A stretch of DNA of 64,000 bases from Bin5 sp965208965 (GTDB taxonomy: Bacteria; Chloroflexota; Anaerolineae; Caldilineales; Caldilineaceae), in contig OZ242384.1 in assembly GCA_965208965.1 (NCBI GenBank), forward strand, positions 2,604,001 through 2,668,000. The letters run 5' to 3'. The position numbers and the translations under genes are program-made. The notes below the pieces were generated by a model that saw only the letters and a program-made list of their open reading frames with translations, did no database searches and was not told where the DNA came from. Every line of letters begins with the position of its first letter. Position 1 is the stretch's first letter. Of this stretch, positions 35,335 to 43,804 are shown piece by piece.

Positions 35335-35369
35335 GCAGTTCACGATAAGCCTAGAGCAGTTCACGATAA
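35335..35369. promoter_or_regulatory. Direct repeat, candidate operator upstream of PhyH copy 2
   Basis: GCAGTTCACGATAA occurs at 35335-35348 and again at 35356-35369, a period of 21 bases or two helical turns, both perfect. On the minus strand a TATAGT -10-like box lies at 35280-35275 with a poor -35 (TTCGCC). The repeats would therefore be at an activator-like distance upstream. The binding protein is unknown. Confidence 0.5.
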
Positions 35370-35424
35370 AGAGCGAGGCCAGGCAGGTTTTCATCTCTCC
35401 TCTGCGCTCCCGAGCCCGCACAGC

Positions 35425-36525
35425 TTACGCCACCGCTTTATTCAACGCCGGCATGAGCTCGGTCGCAAAAAGCTCTATATTGCGCAGCCAGCTTGCCTTG
35501 TCGTCCCAATCAAAGCCCATCAAGATCAGAGTGCCGAACGGCCCACTTTCCTCCCACACCGCCAGCAACCGTTCCAGCACATGGTCCACGTCGCCGGCGA
35601 TGATCTGCTCCGACATCCAGTAGTCCATGTTGCAGTCCGCGTTTGACATCTCCGGATCCCGCTTGAGAACGTCCCTGCCTCGGCTCTTGTCCAGCAGGTT
35701 GGCGATGTACTCAAAGTTCCCCCCCACCGAGTTGGTCCGCGCCCGCGCCACTGCTTCTTCGGTCGTATCGGCCAGAAAGATCGCCCGCGCCACCCTCCAA
35801 TCGGCCCTGTCCGGCTGCCGTCCCGCCTCCTCCGCGCTGCGCGCATAAGTTTCCCAGTTGTCCGCCAGCACATTCCCCGCCGCCAGTGCGGCTGAAAACG
35901 GCGCGAAACCGTACTGCCCAGCCATCTTCAAGCTGTAGGAATCGCGCGTAATGCCCGGCACGAGGATCGGCGGATGCGGCTGCTGCAGCGGCTTGTGGAT
36001 ATAACCAATCTGGCTTTCTTCGTTGACATTTTCCTTGAGCGAGAACTGCCAGAACTGGCCTTCGTGCTCATAAGGCGGGTCCGACGCCCACAGCTTCAAA
36101 ATGACGTCAATCGCTTCCAATGTCATCCTGCCGCCGTCTTTCGGGTGCTGACCGTAGAGCTCGTAATCCGTGCTCACCCCGCTCGGTCCCAAACAGAGAT
36201 TAAGCCGGCCATGGGCCAGGTGATCGAGAAAAGCAAGCCGCGTCGCCAGATAGGCCGGATGATGCAAATTAACGCAGATCGGCGAAGGACCAAACCGAAT
36301 ACGTTTCGTAAGCCCCAACGCTTTTCCAATAAAGACCTCCGGCACCACTACCGTCTCGTACCGCATCGTGTGGTGCTCGCCAATCCAGAACTCCTCAAAC
36401 CCCAGCTCATCCGCCAGCACCGCCAGCTCAATGTCCTCGTCATACCCCTGCGCCAGCGGCTTCTCCGGCGGATGAAAAGGCATGATGAAAATGCCCGACT
36501 TGATCGGCTGTCCGTTTGTCGTCAT
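35425..36525 (-). CDS. LLM class flavin-dependent oxidoreductase
   Basis: About 366 residues; the ATG at 36525 has AAGGAAG 8 bases upstream and is preferred to the GTG at 36534. The luciferase-like TIM barrel is shown by LADELGFEEFWIGEHHTM, the HPAYLATRLAFLDHLAHGRL stretch and PPILVPGITRDSYSLKMAGQYGFAPFS. These enzymes use FMNH2 or F420 to oxidise alkanes, sulfonates, amines or terpenoid ketones. The flanking genes encode PhyH and propeller glycosidase-like proteins, which suggests a shared oxidative catabolic path. Confidence 0.88.
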   Translation of the reverse strand: MTTNGQPIKSGIFIMPFHPPEKPLAQGYDEDIELAVLADELGFEEFWIGEHHTMRYETVVVPEVFIGKALGLTKRIRFGPSPICVNLHHPAYLATRLAFLDHLAHGRLNLCLGPSGVSTDYELYGQHPKDGGRMTLEAIDVILKLWASDPPYEHEGQFWQFSLKENVNEESQIGYIHKPLQQPHPPILVPGITRDSYSLKMAGQYGFAPFSAALAAGNVLADNWETYARSAEEAGRQPDRADWRVARAIFLADTTEEAVARARTNSVGGNFEYIANLLDKSRGRDVLKRDPEMSNADCNMDYWMSEQIIAGDVDHVLERLLAVWEESGPFGTLILMGFDWDDKASWLRNIELFATELMPALNKAVA

Positions 36526-36570
36526 GGCTCGCACTTCCTTTCAATTGGCTGGTGGCAGTCCCGCGATTCC

Positions 36571-38037
36571 CTACTCGTACTCCGTCGTCTTGACACGGAA
36601 ACTGTATAGTTGGGCGGTATCCAGATGAAAACGCAAACGCAGCGGCTGGCCCGTCGGCAGCCGCTGGTTATCCCGCCAGCGAATGACATGCCGCACACTG
36701 TCCGAGACGACCGCCGTGCAGTCCTGGCTTGAGTACCCTGGCACTGTCTCGCCCTCAGGGGAAAGAAGCTCGACCGCCAAACTGCCCTGCGAGGCATCCG
36801 CATTGACCACAAGTTGGCCGGACGGCATCGTGAGCGGAACCGTCTCGACGGTCCCGCCAAAATGACCCGCGTCAAACGACACAAATCCGTCCAGCCGCCA
36901 GGACGCCCGCGCGACGGTCGCGGTCTTCGGCGGCATCGGGCCGCCGTGCAGCGTGTTGATGGCGGTGTAGTAATGCCAAACTTCGTCCCCATGGACGATC
37001 GGCCGGTCGGCTGAACAGAGAATGCAGCCGGCGTCGAAGCTCCCCGGCCCCCCGCGCGGGATGATTGGCGAACGGTCGGCGAAACGCTCCCACCTGCGCC
37101 CGTCCCGGCTATGCGCCAGCTGCGCCTCGATTGGCCCGTCCCAGGGGCGTTGCTCTGCGCCGACCTCCTGACCTCTCATGTCGCGGTAAACATTGAAAAC
37201 AGGCAGAAAACCGAGAAACTGGTCGCCATAGACGAAGCCCGACATGCCGTAGAACTCCCCCCGCTGTTCGGGGTCCTGGGTCCAGGCATCGTCCTCTTCA
37301 TCGCTGACGATAGTCAGTTCCGGCTCAGACCAGTCCAGGAAGTTCCTGCTCGTGCATACGGCGATCAGGCGGCGGTCAAAGCCGCCTATGTCGCCCCAGC
37401 GTCGGTGAAAGGCGAAGTACTCGCCTGAACGGCTGTGATGCGCCACCGTGATCGCCTCCAGCGTCTCGGTCGAGTTCATCAGTATCGGATTGACGTCATA
37501 CTCGTTCCACACCAGGCCGTCGGCCGAGTGGGCAACCCAGTAGCCGAACTGATCGCGGCTCCAGTCCCAGGCCGCCATCTTGTAACGCTCCGACGGGTCC
37601 GCCGCTTCGTCAACGATCACGGTGGGGCTGTGTTTATCGAAAATGAGGATATTGTTGGCGCGCGAGCCGTCAAACTCATGCAGGCCCAGCTCCGGCTTCT
37701 CCCAGTTGAGGCCGTCGGACGAGGTGGCGTAGAGGATCAAGTCCCCTTGCCGTTCACGCAGGCCGGGCGCTCGGTGCTGATGCCCGCGGCCAATCCGCGT
37801 CAGGTACCACATGCGAAACTGCTTAGCATCGGCGTCGTAATGCACCGTGCCGTAGATGTAGACCCGGCCTCCCTCCCACGGTCGGTCGGGCAAAAGCATC
37901 GGCTGCGCCAGCTTCTTCCCAGGATGGAGCGTGCGCACCACCCCGCGTTTGGCGCTGACGATGGCATCATCGACAAAAAGCTGGGGCTCCGCACCGATTG
38001 CGAGCGCTTCATTCTGGTCCGTGTTCTGAGAGCTCAT
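36571..38037 (-). CDS. Propeller-type glycosidase-like protein, copy 1
   Basis: About 488 residues from the ATG at 38037 with GGAGG 8 bases upstream. At least four beta-propeller blade signatures of the S-x-DG-x2-W kind are present: YATSSDGLNWEKPELGL, AHSADGLVWNE, TSRNFLDWSEPEL and AHSRDGRRWERF, as in GH32/43-like or sialidase-like folds. PSERYKMAAWDW lies in the middle. A C-terminal beta-sandwich starts at WRLDGFVSFDAGHFGG and ends with LYSFRV. No signal peptide is visible, so it is cytosolic or exported by an unseen route. It is homologous to the next upstream gene and to the gene at 43805. I know no characterised member, so catalytic activity is unproven. Confidence 0.75.
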   Translation of the reverse strand: MSSQNTDQNEALAIGAEPQLFVDDAIVSAKRGVVRTLHPGKKLAQPMLLPDRPWEGGRVYIYGTVHYDADAKQFRMWYLTRIGRGHQHRAPGLRERQGDLILYATSSDGLNWEKPELGLHEFDGSRANNILIFDKHSPTVIVDEAADPSERYKMAAWDWSRDQFGYWVAHSADGLVWNEYDVNPILMNSTETLEAITVAHHSRSGEYFAFHRRWGDIGGFDRRLIAVCTSRNFLDWSEPELTIVSDEEDDAWTQDPEQRGEFYGMSGFVYGDQFLGFLPVFNVYRDMRGQEVGAEQRPWDGPIEAQLAHSRDGRRWERFADRSPIIPRGGPGSFDAGCILCSADRPIVHGDEVWHYYTAINTLHGGPMPPKTATVARASWRLDGFVSFDAGHFGGTVETVPLTMPSGQLVVNADASQGSLAVELLSPEGETVPGYSSQDCTAVVSDSVRHVIRWRDNQRLPTGQPLRLRFHLDTAQLYSFRVKTTEYE

Positions 38038-38068
38038 CAACCAACCTCCAGGCGGCCGCAGGCGCCGG

Positions 38069-39601
38069 TTAGCCGTTGTCGACAAACTGCAAGGAGTACA
38101 ACTTACAACCGTTCATCTGGAACCGCAAGCGCACAACGCGCCCCGCCAATTCGCCGACATGCGCACGGCCTCCCCAGGTCGCGAAGTGGCGAACCGAGTT
38201 GCCGTTCACTTCGTCGGCTTCGCCCATACTGAAACCTTCAACTGGTGTCCCGCCTTCGTCCTCTATCTGAACTCGGACTGCACCGCCCGCGCTTGTGTCC
38301 GCGTTGAGAGCCAGCCGTTCCCCGCGAAAACGCACCGGCACCGTCACCAGTTCGCCGCCCTCGTACGGGGCGTCAACCGAGACAAAGCCGTCCAGCCGCA
38401 GCCGTGCTCGAAAATAAGCGCCCCTCTTGAGCGCAACGCCTTCGCTGATTCCATACCGGAAGCCGCCATAGTAGATCCACAGTTCATCCCCGACCTGCAC
38501 CGGCTGCGTGAACGCGTAGATCATCTTTGAATCGCCCGCATCCGGCGTCCCCAACCGCAGGAACGGATTGCGTCCCCCCGCCCGCTGCCATTCGATCCCG
38601 TCGCGGCTCGTGGCGAGTTGCACGTCGACCGTGTCCGGGAAGCCTCCCATCTTCTCCTGGTCTCTGCCGACTTCTGGAAACGGATTCGTCGACCAGTGCC
38701 ACCAGACCTCAGGCAGCGCGAGGTAAGCGTCCGAAGTTCCCGGGTACTTGAAAACACAATTGCCATGGAAGTCCATGATCTGCCGGCTCTCTCGCTCGCG
38801 CTTCACCGGCAGCCCCAGATCGACCTCGTCCGCGCCCATTACCCGCCCTAAATCCTCCCACTGCTCAAAGTCCGGCGACACCAGCCGCCGCACCGCCCGG
38901 TAGCGGTCCCCGTGCCTATCCGCAGTCCACAGACGCGAATACCCCACATACTGCAGGACTCGTTCATCCCAGAGGACCACGTTCAGGCAGTCGCAATGCC
39001 CCGGAATAGGATTGTTTCCACACGGCGTCCAGCGTAGCCCGTCCGGAGAACAGAACCCGGTCAATCCGGACCTGCCCTCCTCCGCCACCACGATCTGGCT
39101 CCAGAGCTTGTACCGCCCCTCCGGCGCCGCAGCCGGATCCCTAAAGACCGTACCCCCATTCCAGCCAGCCTGCTGCACTGCATCGTGCGCCGCCGGCCCC
39201 AGGATATTGTTGTCCCCACTCCCGCGGTAATCCACCAGGCCCAATTTAGGCCGCTCCCAGTGCACCCCGTCCGTCGACTCAGCGTAGCAAAGCCTCCCCC
39301 GCGTATGCGCCCAAAACCGCCTCGCATCCTCCGCCGTTCCCGCCACCGGCAGCTGCACTCCCGCCGGCGGGTCCCACTCATACGCCAGATACCAGAGCCG
39401 AAAAACTTCGCCCTCCCGCAACACCGTCGCATAAGGATGAATACGGTACTCCCACGGAGCCTCCGGCAGAAACACCGGCTCATGGTCCTGGTAGGGAGTA
39501 TTCATCGTCAGCCGCACATTCTTCATCGAAGTGACCGGCGCTTCGTCAATGAACAGTTCCTTGTGGCCGCCGAGGTCGCGTATCTGGTCTGTCTGGCTCA
39601 T
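38069..39601 (-). CDS. Propeller-type glycosidase-like protein, copy 2
   Basis: 510 residues. Same architecture as copy 1: N-terminal ELFIDEAPVTSMKNVRLTMN, blade motifs YAESTDGVHWERPKLGL, FCSPDGLRWTPCGNNPI, LVSPDFEQWEDLG and ATSRDGIEWQRAGG. The C-terminal beta-sandwich begins RLDGFVSVDAPYEGGELVTV and ends CKLYSLQFVDNG. PEGRYKLWSQ corresponds to the SERYKMAAW stretch of copy 1, so the two are paralogues of moderate similarity. It heads the minus-strand run (propeller, propeller, LLM, PhyH, Gfo/Idh). Upstream is the TIR element at 39720-40270. Confidence 0.75.
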   Translation of the reverse strand: MSQTDQIRDLGGHKELFIDEAPVTSMKNVRLTMNTPYQDHEPVFLPEAPWEYRIHPYATVLREGEVFRLWYLAYEWDPPAGVQLPVAGTAEDARRFWAHTRGRLCYAESTDGVHWERPKLGLVDYRGSGDNNILGPAAHDAVQQAGWNGGTVFRDPAAAPEGRYKLWSQIVVAEEGRSGLTGFCSPDGLRWTPCGNNPIPGHCDCLNVVLWDERVLQYVGYSRLWTADRHGDRYRAVRRLVSPDFEQWEDLGRVMGADEVDLGLPVKRERESRQIMDFHGNCVFKYPGTSDAYLALPEVWWHWSTNPFPEVGRDQEKMGGFPDTVDVQLATSRDGIEWQRAGGRNPFLRLGTPDAGDSKMIYAFTQPVQVGDELWIYYGGFRYGISEGVALKRGAYFRARLRLDGFVSVDAPYEGGELVTVPVRFRGERLALNADTSAGGAVRVQIEDEGGTPVEGFSMGEADEVNGNSVRHFATWGGRAHVGELAGRVVRLRFQMNGCKLYSLQFVDNG

Positions 39602-39874
39602 GCTGATCCGGTTCTCACTTGAAAATAGGACTTTGCGCGCGGGCTTTACCTTGGGATCGCGGGCGTCTCGCTGGCTCTCACGATATACGTAAACTCTTGA
39701 TCTCAGTTTGAATTTACATTAGGGTCTGTTGACATTTTCAAGGTGTGTCGAGCAGGCAAGCTTTCCCAGCTGCGTGCGGTGAAAAGGCAGGGTTTCAAAG
39801 CGGGTTGAAGAGACACAGTTTCAATGCAACGGCACGAAAAGCTGGGCTTGGCTCTCCCTGAACACAGGTCGGGC

Positions 39875-39918
39875 GCTCGTATGGCAACAGGTAAATGCTC
39901 GTATGGCAACAGGCAAAC
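39875..39918. repeat. Two tandem 22-bp repeats inside the TIR element
   Basis: GCTCGTATGGCAACAGG followed by (T/C)AAA(T/C) occurs at 39875-39896 and 39897-39918, with two differences. A third unit begins GCTCGTA and merges into the palindrome at 39915-39934. Too few copies and no spacers for a CRISPR. Confidence 0.65.
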
Positions 39919-39970
39919 GCTCGTACGAGCGTTTACGAGAGATCCACGAGAGTTTACGAGCGTTTGCGAG
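39915..39970. promoter_or_regulatory. 20-bp perfect palindrome and GTTTACGAG-type repeats
   Basis: AAACGCTCGTACGAGCGTTT (39915-39934) is a perfect palindrome. GTTTACGAG follows at 39931-39939 and 39952-39960, and GTTTGCGAG at 39962-39970. The clustering resembles a multi-site operator or a replication/transposition binding array. It sits about 300 bases upstream of the propeller gene at 39601 but inside the TIR element. Confidence 0.45.
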
Positions 39971-40267
39971 AAAAAATTTTCAAATGACAGATCATCGTCT
40001 ATTCACAATAATATAGTAATTGTTTAATAAGCAGGGACTCATAAGCGTTCAATTTGAAACCAAGACTTTTCTCACGGACTGCCGCCTGGTATCGCAGGCG
40101 TCTTACTCGCTCTATTGATACTCGCAAGCTCGTGGACTCATTTGGGATCTACATAGAAACGATAGCGGCGCTGGGCCCCTGGCGCACGGCCAGATATCGT
40201 CTGCTCCCCCACTTCCTGCTTTCGATTGCGCGGGATCTTGCCTGCTTCGTTGAAATGTCAACTACCC

Positions 40268-40786
40268 CTAGAGATCAAATACGTCGCGCACGGGGTAGTT
40301 GAAACCGGGCAGCACCTCGCCGCCGTCGAGGATGTCATTCTCGGTCAGACTCAGGAGGGGTTGATTGGGGCGGTGGACTTCGATGGCGCGGTTCTCCGGG
40401 TTCACAACCCACACGAGCGTCACGCCGAAGCTGATCCACATGCGGGCTTTGTGGTAGACCTCCCGCGGACCATCGCTGGGGGAGACGATTTCGACCACCA
40501 GATCGGGAGCCCCTTCATAATAGCCGGAAAGTCTGACATTCAGAGGCAGCTTCTGCGCCGAGATAAATGCGATATCAGGCTCCCGCACCGTGTCCGGATC
40601 ACGTTCCAGCATCATACCGGAATCCGAACCGACCAGCCGGCCCAAGCGCCGGGGCCTGATGAAATTTCCCAACGCACCGCCCAGATTCATCACAATCTCG
40701 CCGTGGGTTAGTCCTGCCGGCTTCGTTTTGCAAAGCGCCCCCCTAATCAGCTCACCTCGCGCCCCTTCGCTGTAAAGGCGGAGCAA
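40268..40786 (-). CDS. Uma2 family endonuclease-like protein
   Basis: 172 residues from TTG at 40786. The DUF820/Uma2 PD-(D/E)xK-like fold is recognisable from ELIRGALCKTKPAGLTHGEIV, REPDIAFISAQ, YYEGAPDLVVEIVSPSD and KARMWISFGVTLVWVVNPENR, with acidic residues in PDIAF and PDLVVEI and the Lys of YHKA. The family N-terminus (KEKLLTAGDLLRLYSEG) continues in frame upstream to an ATA at 40825 with GGGGG before it, so the ancestral start may have mutated. The stop codon lies within the end of the TIR element. Function of Uma2 proteins is unsettled; most occur as large families linked to mobile DNA. Confidence 0.8.
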   Translation of the reverse strand: MLRLYSEGARGELIRGALCKTKPAGLTHGEIVMNLGGALGNFIRPRRLGRLVGSDSGMMLERDPDTVREPDIAFISAQKLPLNVRLSGYYEGAPDLVVEIVSPSDGPREVYHKARMWISFGVTLVWVVNPENRAIEVHRPNQPLLSLTENDILDGGEVLPGFNYPVRDVFDL

Positions 40787-40871
40787 GTCGCCGGCGGTCA
40801 GCAGCTTTTCCTTTGTGCGTGTTATGACAGTACCCCCGTTACGTGGTGAGGTGAGGGCATTATACTACAGA

Positions 40872-42092
40872 TCACGAGGCAGCTGACGGGCATCGTTCCG
40901 TCATGCACTCGATCTTGCGTGCAATAACCTTGACGCGATCAAGTATTTCTTCGAGCGAGCCGGACAGGTCAAGGGCGACGACCTCAAGCTGCTTGCAAGT
41001 GTTCCGAATCTTGTACGTCGCGGCCTCGGCCTCTCCTTGCGCGTAAATGAGCAGACCTCCCGGCAGACCGAGCGCAGTAGCGTAGGCCAGCAACTGGTAC
41101 AGGTCGGCATTGGGCACGGAACTGTGAATGATTTTCTTGTACTTGGCATCACCCACGAACCTACAGGTCTCGCCATCCCACCACGAAAGGTCAGGCTTGA
41201 GTTGCACCCTGTTTTCCTCGGCGAGCGTCAACCTCCGTATGCCCCTATCATCGCGGAGTGTTTTGTCAGAAACGTTGAGTGCCTCACGCAACGCTTGGGT
41301 GACAAATTCTTGAAACAGGTCGTTCATGTTGATCAGGAAGCCGGATGCTCGCACATCTCCTCGGAAGGACTCGAACTCGCTGTGCAGCAGGATCAATCGC
41401 GCCAGCCCCACGACGTGGCGGTAATGCTCATTGAGTCGGTCGAAACGGACTTCCGGCACGTTTCGCCGCCGGAAATCGAGCAACGAGACGTTTTCGAGGA
41501 TCGCGGCAATCCGGCCCAGTCCCCGCCGCGCCTCCGACGAGCGCAGAGTCATACGACCGAGCCGGGCAGCCGCCGCCTTCACCAGCCTGTTCGCAAGAAT
41601 GTCCTCAGTAAACTCGTCGAAACGTAGTTCCACCGGCAGGGGCATCCCGTACCTCCGCCGTATCTGCTCGTCGAAGCGGATGCGACCCCGCACGGTGTGC
41701 AGCGCATCTTCCTCTGTCAGGTATCCGCGCAGAAGTCCCCGCGAAAACGCTCTGCGCGCCGCCTGGCTCAAGGCGATAGCCAGCATGTCTGGCAGTGACT
41801 CGTCTTCTTTGAAATCGAACAGTTCCTTCCGGACTTCGAGCTTGCTCATGGCGTAGCAGGCCAGTGAAAGCAGCTGCGTCATTTCGATCTTGGGCTTGAT
41901 TAGTACTGAAACGCCGTCAAAGTCGAGAGCGCCGACGGTCGAACCGGGTCTAAGCCTATATCTTTCCCTGGCGCCTCTGACCGGTTCAATGGTGAGATCG
42001 AGAGTCTTCGATTCTCGCAACAGCGCGTCAAGCTGTTCAGTTGTAAGTCTGTGCTCACTCGAGTCGTACTCTTTCAGGTTGAGCTTAATCAT
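40872..42092 (-). CDS. mcrC: McrC-like 5-methylcytosine restriction endonuclease subunit
   Basis: 406 residues. McrC stimulates the GTPase of McrB and contributes the DNA-cleaving PD-(D/E)xK site. That site is visible as KPDLSWWD (Asp301) and FVGDAKYKK (Asp315, Lys317), followed by DLYQLLAYA. The N-terminal domain has GALDFDGVSVLIKPKI, matching the McrC start that docks on McrB. LLRGYLTEEDALHTVRGRIRF is also typical. Its ATG overlaps the mcrB stop (ATGA), as expected for a stoichiometric pair. Confidence 0.93.
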   Translation of the reverse strand: MIKLNLKEYDSSEHRLTTEQLDALLRESKTLDLTIEPVRGARERYRLRPGSTVGALDFDGVSVLIKPKIEMTQLLSLACYAMSKLEVRKELFDFKEDESLPDMLAIALSQAARRAFSRGLLRGYLTEEDALHTVRGRIRFDEQIRRRYGMPLPVELRFDEFTEDILANRLVKAAAARLGRMTLRSSEARRGLGRIAAILENVSLLDFRRRNVPEVRFDRLNEHYRHVVGLARLILLHSEFESFRGDVRASGFLINMNDLFQEFVTQALREALNVSDKTLRDDRGIRRLTLAEENRVQLKPDLSWWDGETCRFVGDAKYKKIIHSSVPNADLYQLLAYATALGLPGGLLIYAQGEAEAATYKIRNTCKQLEVVALDLSGSLEEILDRVKVIARKIECMTERCPSAAS

Positions 42093-43732
42093 TGGGCGGA
42101 CGCGTCGCTCTCTCCAGTCCCTTCAGACTGTTCTTGGTCTGCCTTATCCTTAAGGGTTTGAGCAGCTTTGTTCTTCAGCTTTTCCAGGTCGAACTCATCA
42201 AGGCGGTTGTCATCACCAAAGAGGCGCTCCTCAATGTAAGGCAAGACGCTGTGTTTCCAGATACGCTCCACCACATTTTTGTCAAGACGTTCTTTCATAA
42301 AGTAGCTGGGGCCAATGGCAGCGTGCTTGTCTTTCTCCAAGAGCTTGTTCGCCTCCTCAACGACATCAGCCACCCACTCCATGTTGTCGAGTTGCTTTTG
42401 CTTCAGCCACTTGCGGAGCACGCACTTCACAGGCTCAACGTCCGGGTGGAATTCCACGAAGTAGAAGCGGCGGCGCAGCGCCATGTCCACCAGAGCGATC
42501 GAGCGGTCCGCCGTGTTCATCGTGCCTATGATGTACAGATTATCAGGCAGAGAGAACTTCTCGCCGTTCTTCCGTTGGTACAGCAAGCCAATTTCCCTAT
42601 CGCGGTATTCCAGGAGGAAGTACAGTTCTCCAAACACCTTGGCAAGATTTCCGCGATTGATTTCGTCGATGATGAGGAAGTGTTTCGAATCCTTGTCTTT
42701 GCGCGCCTTTTCAGCCGCCCGCAGCAGAGGACCATCCTGCAACGTGAAGCCAGCTTGGTCGCTGTCAGTGATAGTAGGACGGAAGCCCCGCACGAAATCC
42801 TCGTAGGCGTAAGAGGGGTGGAATTGGACTAGATCGACTCGTTGATCGGATCCTGCCAGGCAGTGGGCAAGCGCCTGCGCAACATAAGTCTTTCCTGTGC
42901 CCGGAGGCCCTTGAAAGATAACTTGGCGCTTGTCTTCAAGCAGTGCTTCGATTTCTTCCAGAAACGGTAGAGGAAGTAGTAGCGTTTCAGACATTCCTTC
43001 CAGTGTCGGAGAATCTGGAGCAAAGGAAGTGGGCCTATCATCTTGGATTACTTCGCGCTCGTTCTTTTTCAGATTATCTAGCTGACTCTCCACGTGACGA
43101 CTAATTTGCCAAACCACGGATTGCGCTGCGAGCCGGTTTCGATACGGCCAGTCTAGTCCCCTTTTTTCTGCTTCCACAAGGAATTGGTCAAGGAAGCCCA
43201 GAGCATGTTTGTACAATGTGGCTTCGTTTGCGCCGCTTCCTGGCTCTTCGTATCCGGTGAACTCGTATGCGTTACTGAATTTTCCCTTTCTAAAGGGAGG
43301 AAACTCCTCTACATTCAGACCCATAAGCAGGGCGGAGGCGATTGTAGCTCGAGTTCCATGGCCGCTTATTACTTCACTTGTAAAGATCTGACCAAAAGAG
43401 TGAATTCTTTCATGAATCGACTCGTCGTTAGGCTCAAGGTCGGCTGTCCAGATCGCCCGCAGCGCCTCCAATGCGGAATGGGGGCGATCTAGGAACCAAC
43501 TATTGAACTTACGGAAAGTACGACCTCGCCAAGGGATGGGCTGGTCTTTTACCAAAGCGCTTTCTAGCAACTGTGCCCAATGCTGTTGGCCCTCTAAGAC
43601 TGAATCACGGGCGGCAGCTGTATTGCTTCCAATTTCTATCTTGTAGTCATATTCGTCTTCCTCTAAGGTTCCCGTTCTTAGGTATCTCTGGGCAAACTTG
43701 ACATACTCGTCCCAACCATCAGCGGCTATCAT
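42089..43732 (-). CDS. mcrB: McrB-like AAA+ GTPase subunit of a methylation-dependent restriction system
   Basis: About 547 residues from the ATG at 43732, which follows AAGGGGAG; an ATG at 43753 is also in frame. Motor motifs are intact: Walker A GPPGTGKT (about 275-282), Walker B FLIIDEINRG (about 351-360) and the McrB GTP signature MNTADRS (about 405-411), then VDMALRRRFYFVEF. The N-terminal ~250 residues, which in McrB families recognise the modified DNA, do not resemble the E. coli McrB DNA-binding domain in anything I can see. They contain YEEPGSGANEATLYKHALGF, so the recognised modification is unknown. Overlaps mcrC by ATGA. Confidence 0.92.
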   Translation of the reverse strand: MIAADGWDEYVKFAQRYLRTGTLEEDEYDYKIEIGSNTAAARDSVLEGQQHWAQLLESALVKDQPIPWRGRTFRKFNSWFLDRPHSALEALRAIWTADLEPNDESIHERIHSFGQIFTSEVISGHGTRATIASALLMGLNVEEFPPFRKGKFSNAYEFTGYEEPGSGANEATLYKHALGFLDQFLVEAEKRGLDWPYRNRLAAQSVVWQISRHVESQLDNLKKNEREVIQDDRPTSFAPDSPTLEGMSETLLLPLPFLEEIEALLEDKRQVIFQGPPGTGKTYVAQALAHCLAGSDQRVDLVQFHPSYAYEDFVRGFRPTITDSDQAGFTLQDGPLLRAAEKARKDKDSKHFLIIDEINRGNLAKVFGELYFLLEYRDREIGLLYQRKNGEKFSLPDNLYIIGTMNTADRSIALVDMALRRRFYFVEFHPDVEPVKCVLRKWLKQKQLDNMEWVADVVEEANKLLEKDKHAAIGPSYFMKERLDKNVVERIWKHSVLPYIEERLFGDDNRLDEFDLEKLKNKAAQTLKDKADQEQSEGTGESDASAQ

Positions 43733-43804
43733 TGCTCCCCTTTCCGAATTCAAAGTTCGTCCCTCAATAGTTGCTATAAGGAAAGTCTGGGCGACATTTC
43801 TGTA

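Larger units (their letters stand above)
39720..40270. mobile_element. 551-bp element with terminal inverted repeats (MITE-like or decayed IS)
   Basis: The left end TAGGGTCTGTTGACATTTTC (39720-39739) and the reverse complement of the right end, TAGGGGTAGTTGACATTTCA (40270-40251), share TAGGG and GTTGACATTT. AGCAGGCAAG follows at matching depth (39751-39760 on the left). The outer TA at each end could be a 2-bp target duplication, as in IS630/Tc1-type insertions. The interior has stop codons in every frame and no recognisable transposase. The right end supplies the stop codon of the Uma2 gene. Insertion between the propeller gene and Uma2 suggests recent mobility in this locus. Confidence 0.6.

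Noticed and set aside
39875..39918. Possible CRISPR from tandem 22-bp repeats
   Set aside because: Only two adjacent units with no spacers, no cas genes in the window.
40054..40302. 82-residue plus-strand frame as a transposase remnant
   Set aside because: No DDE/DDD-like pattern or recognisable family; it overlaps the real Uma2 gene end and the element terminus.
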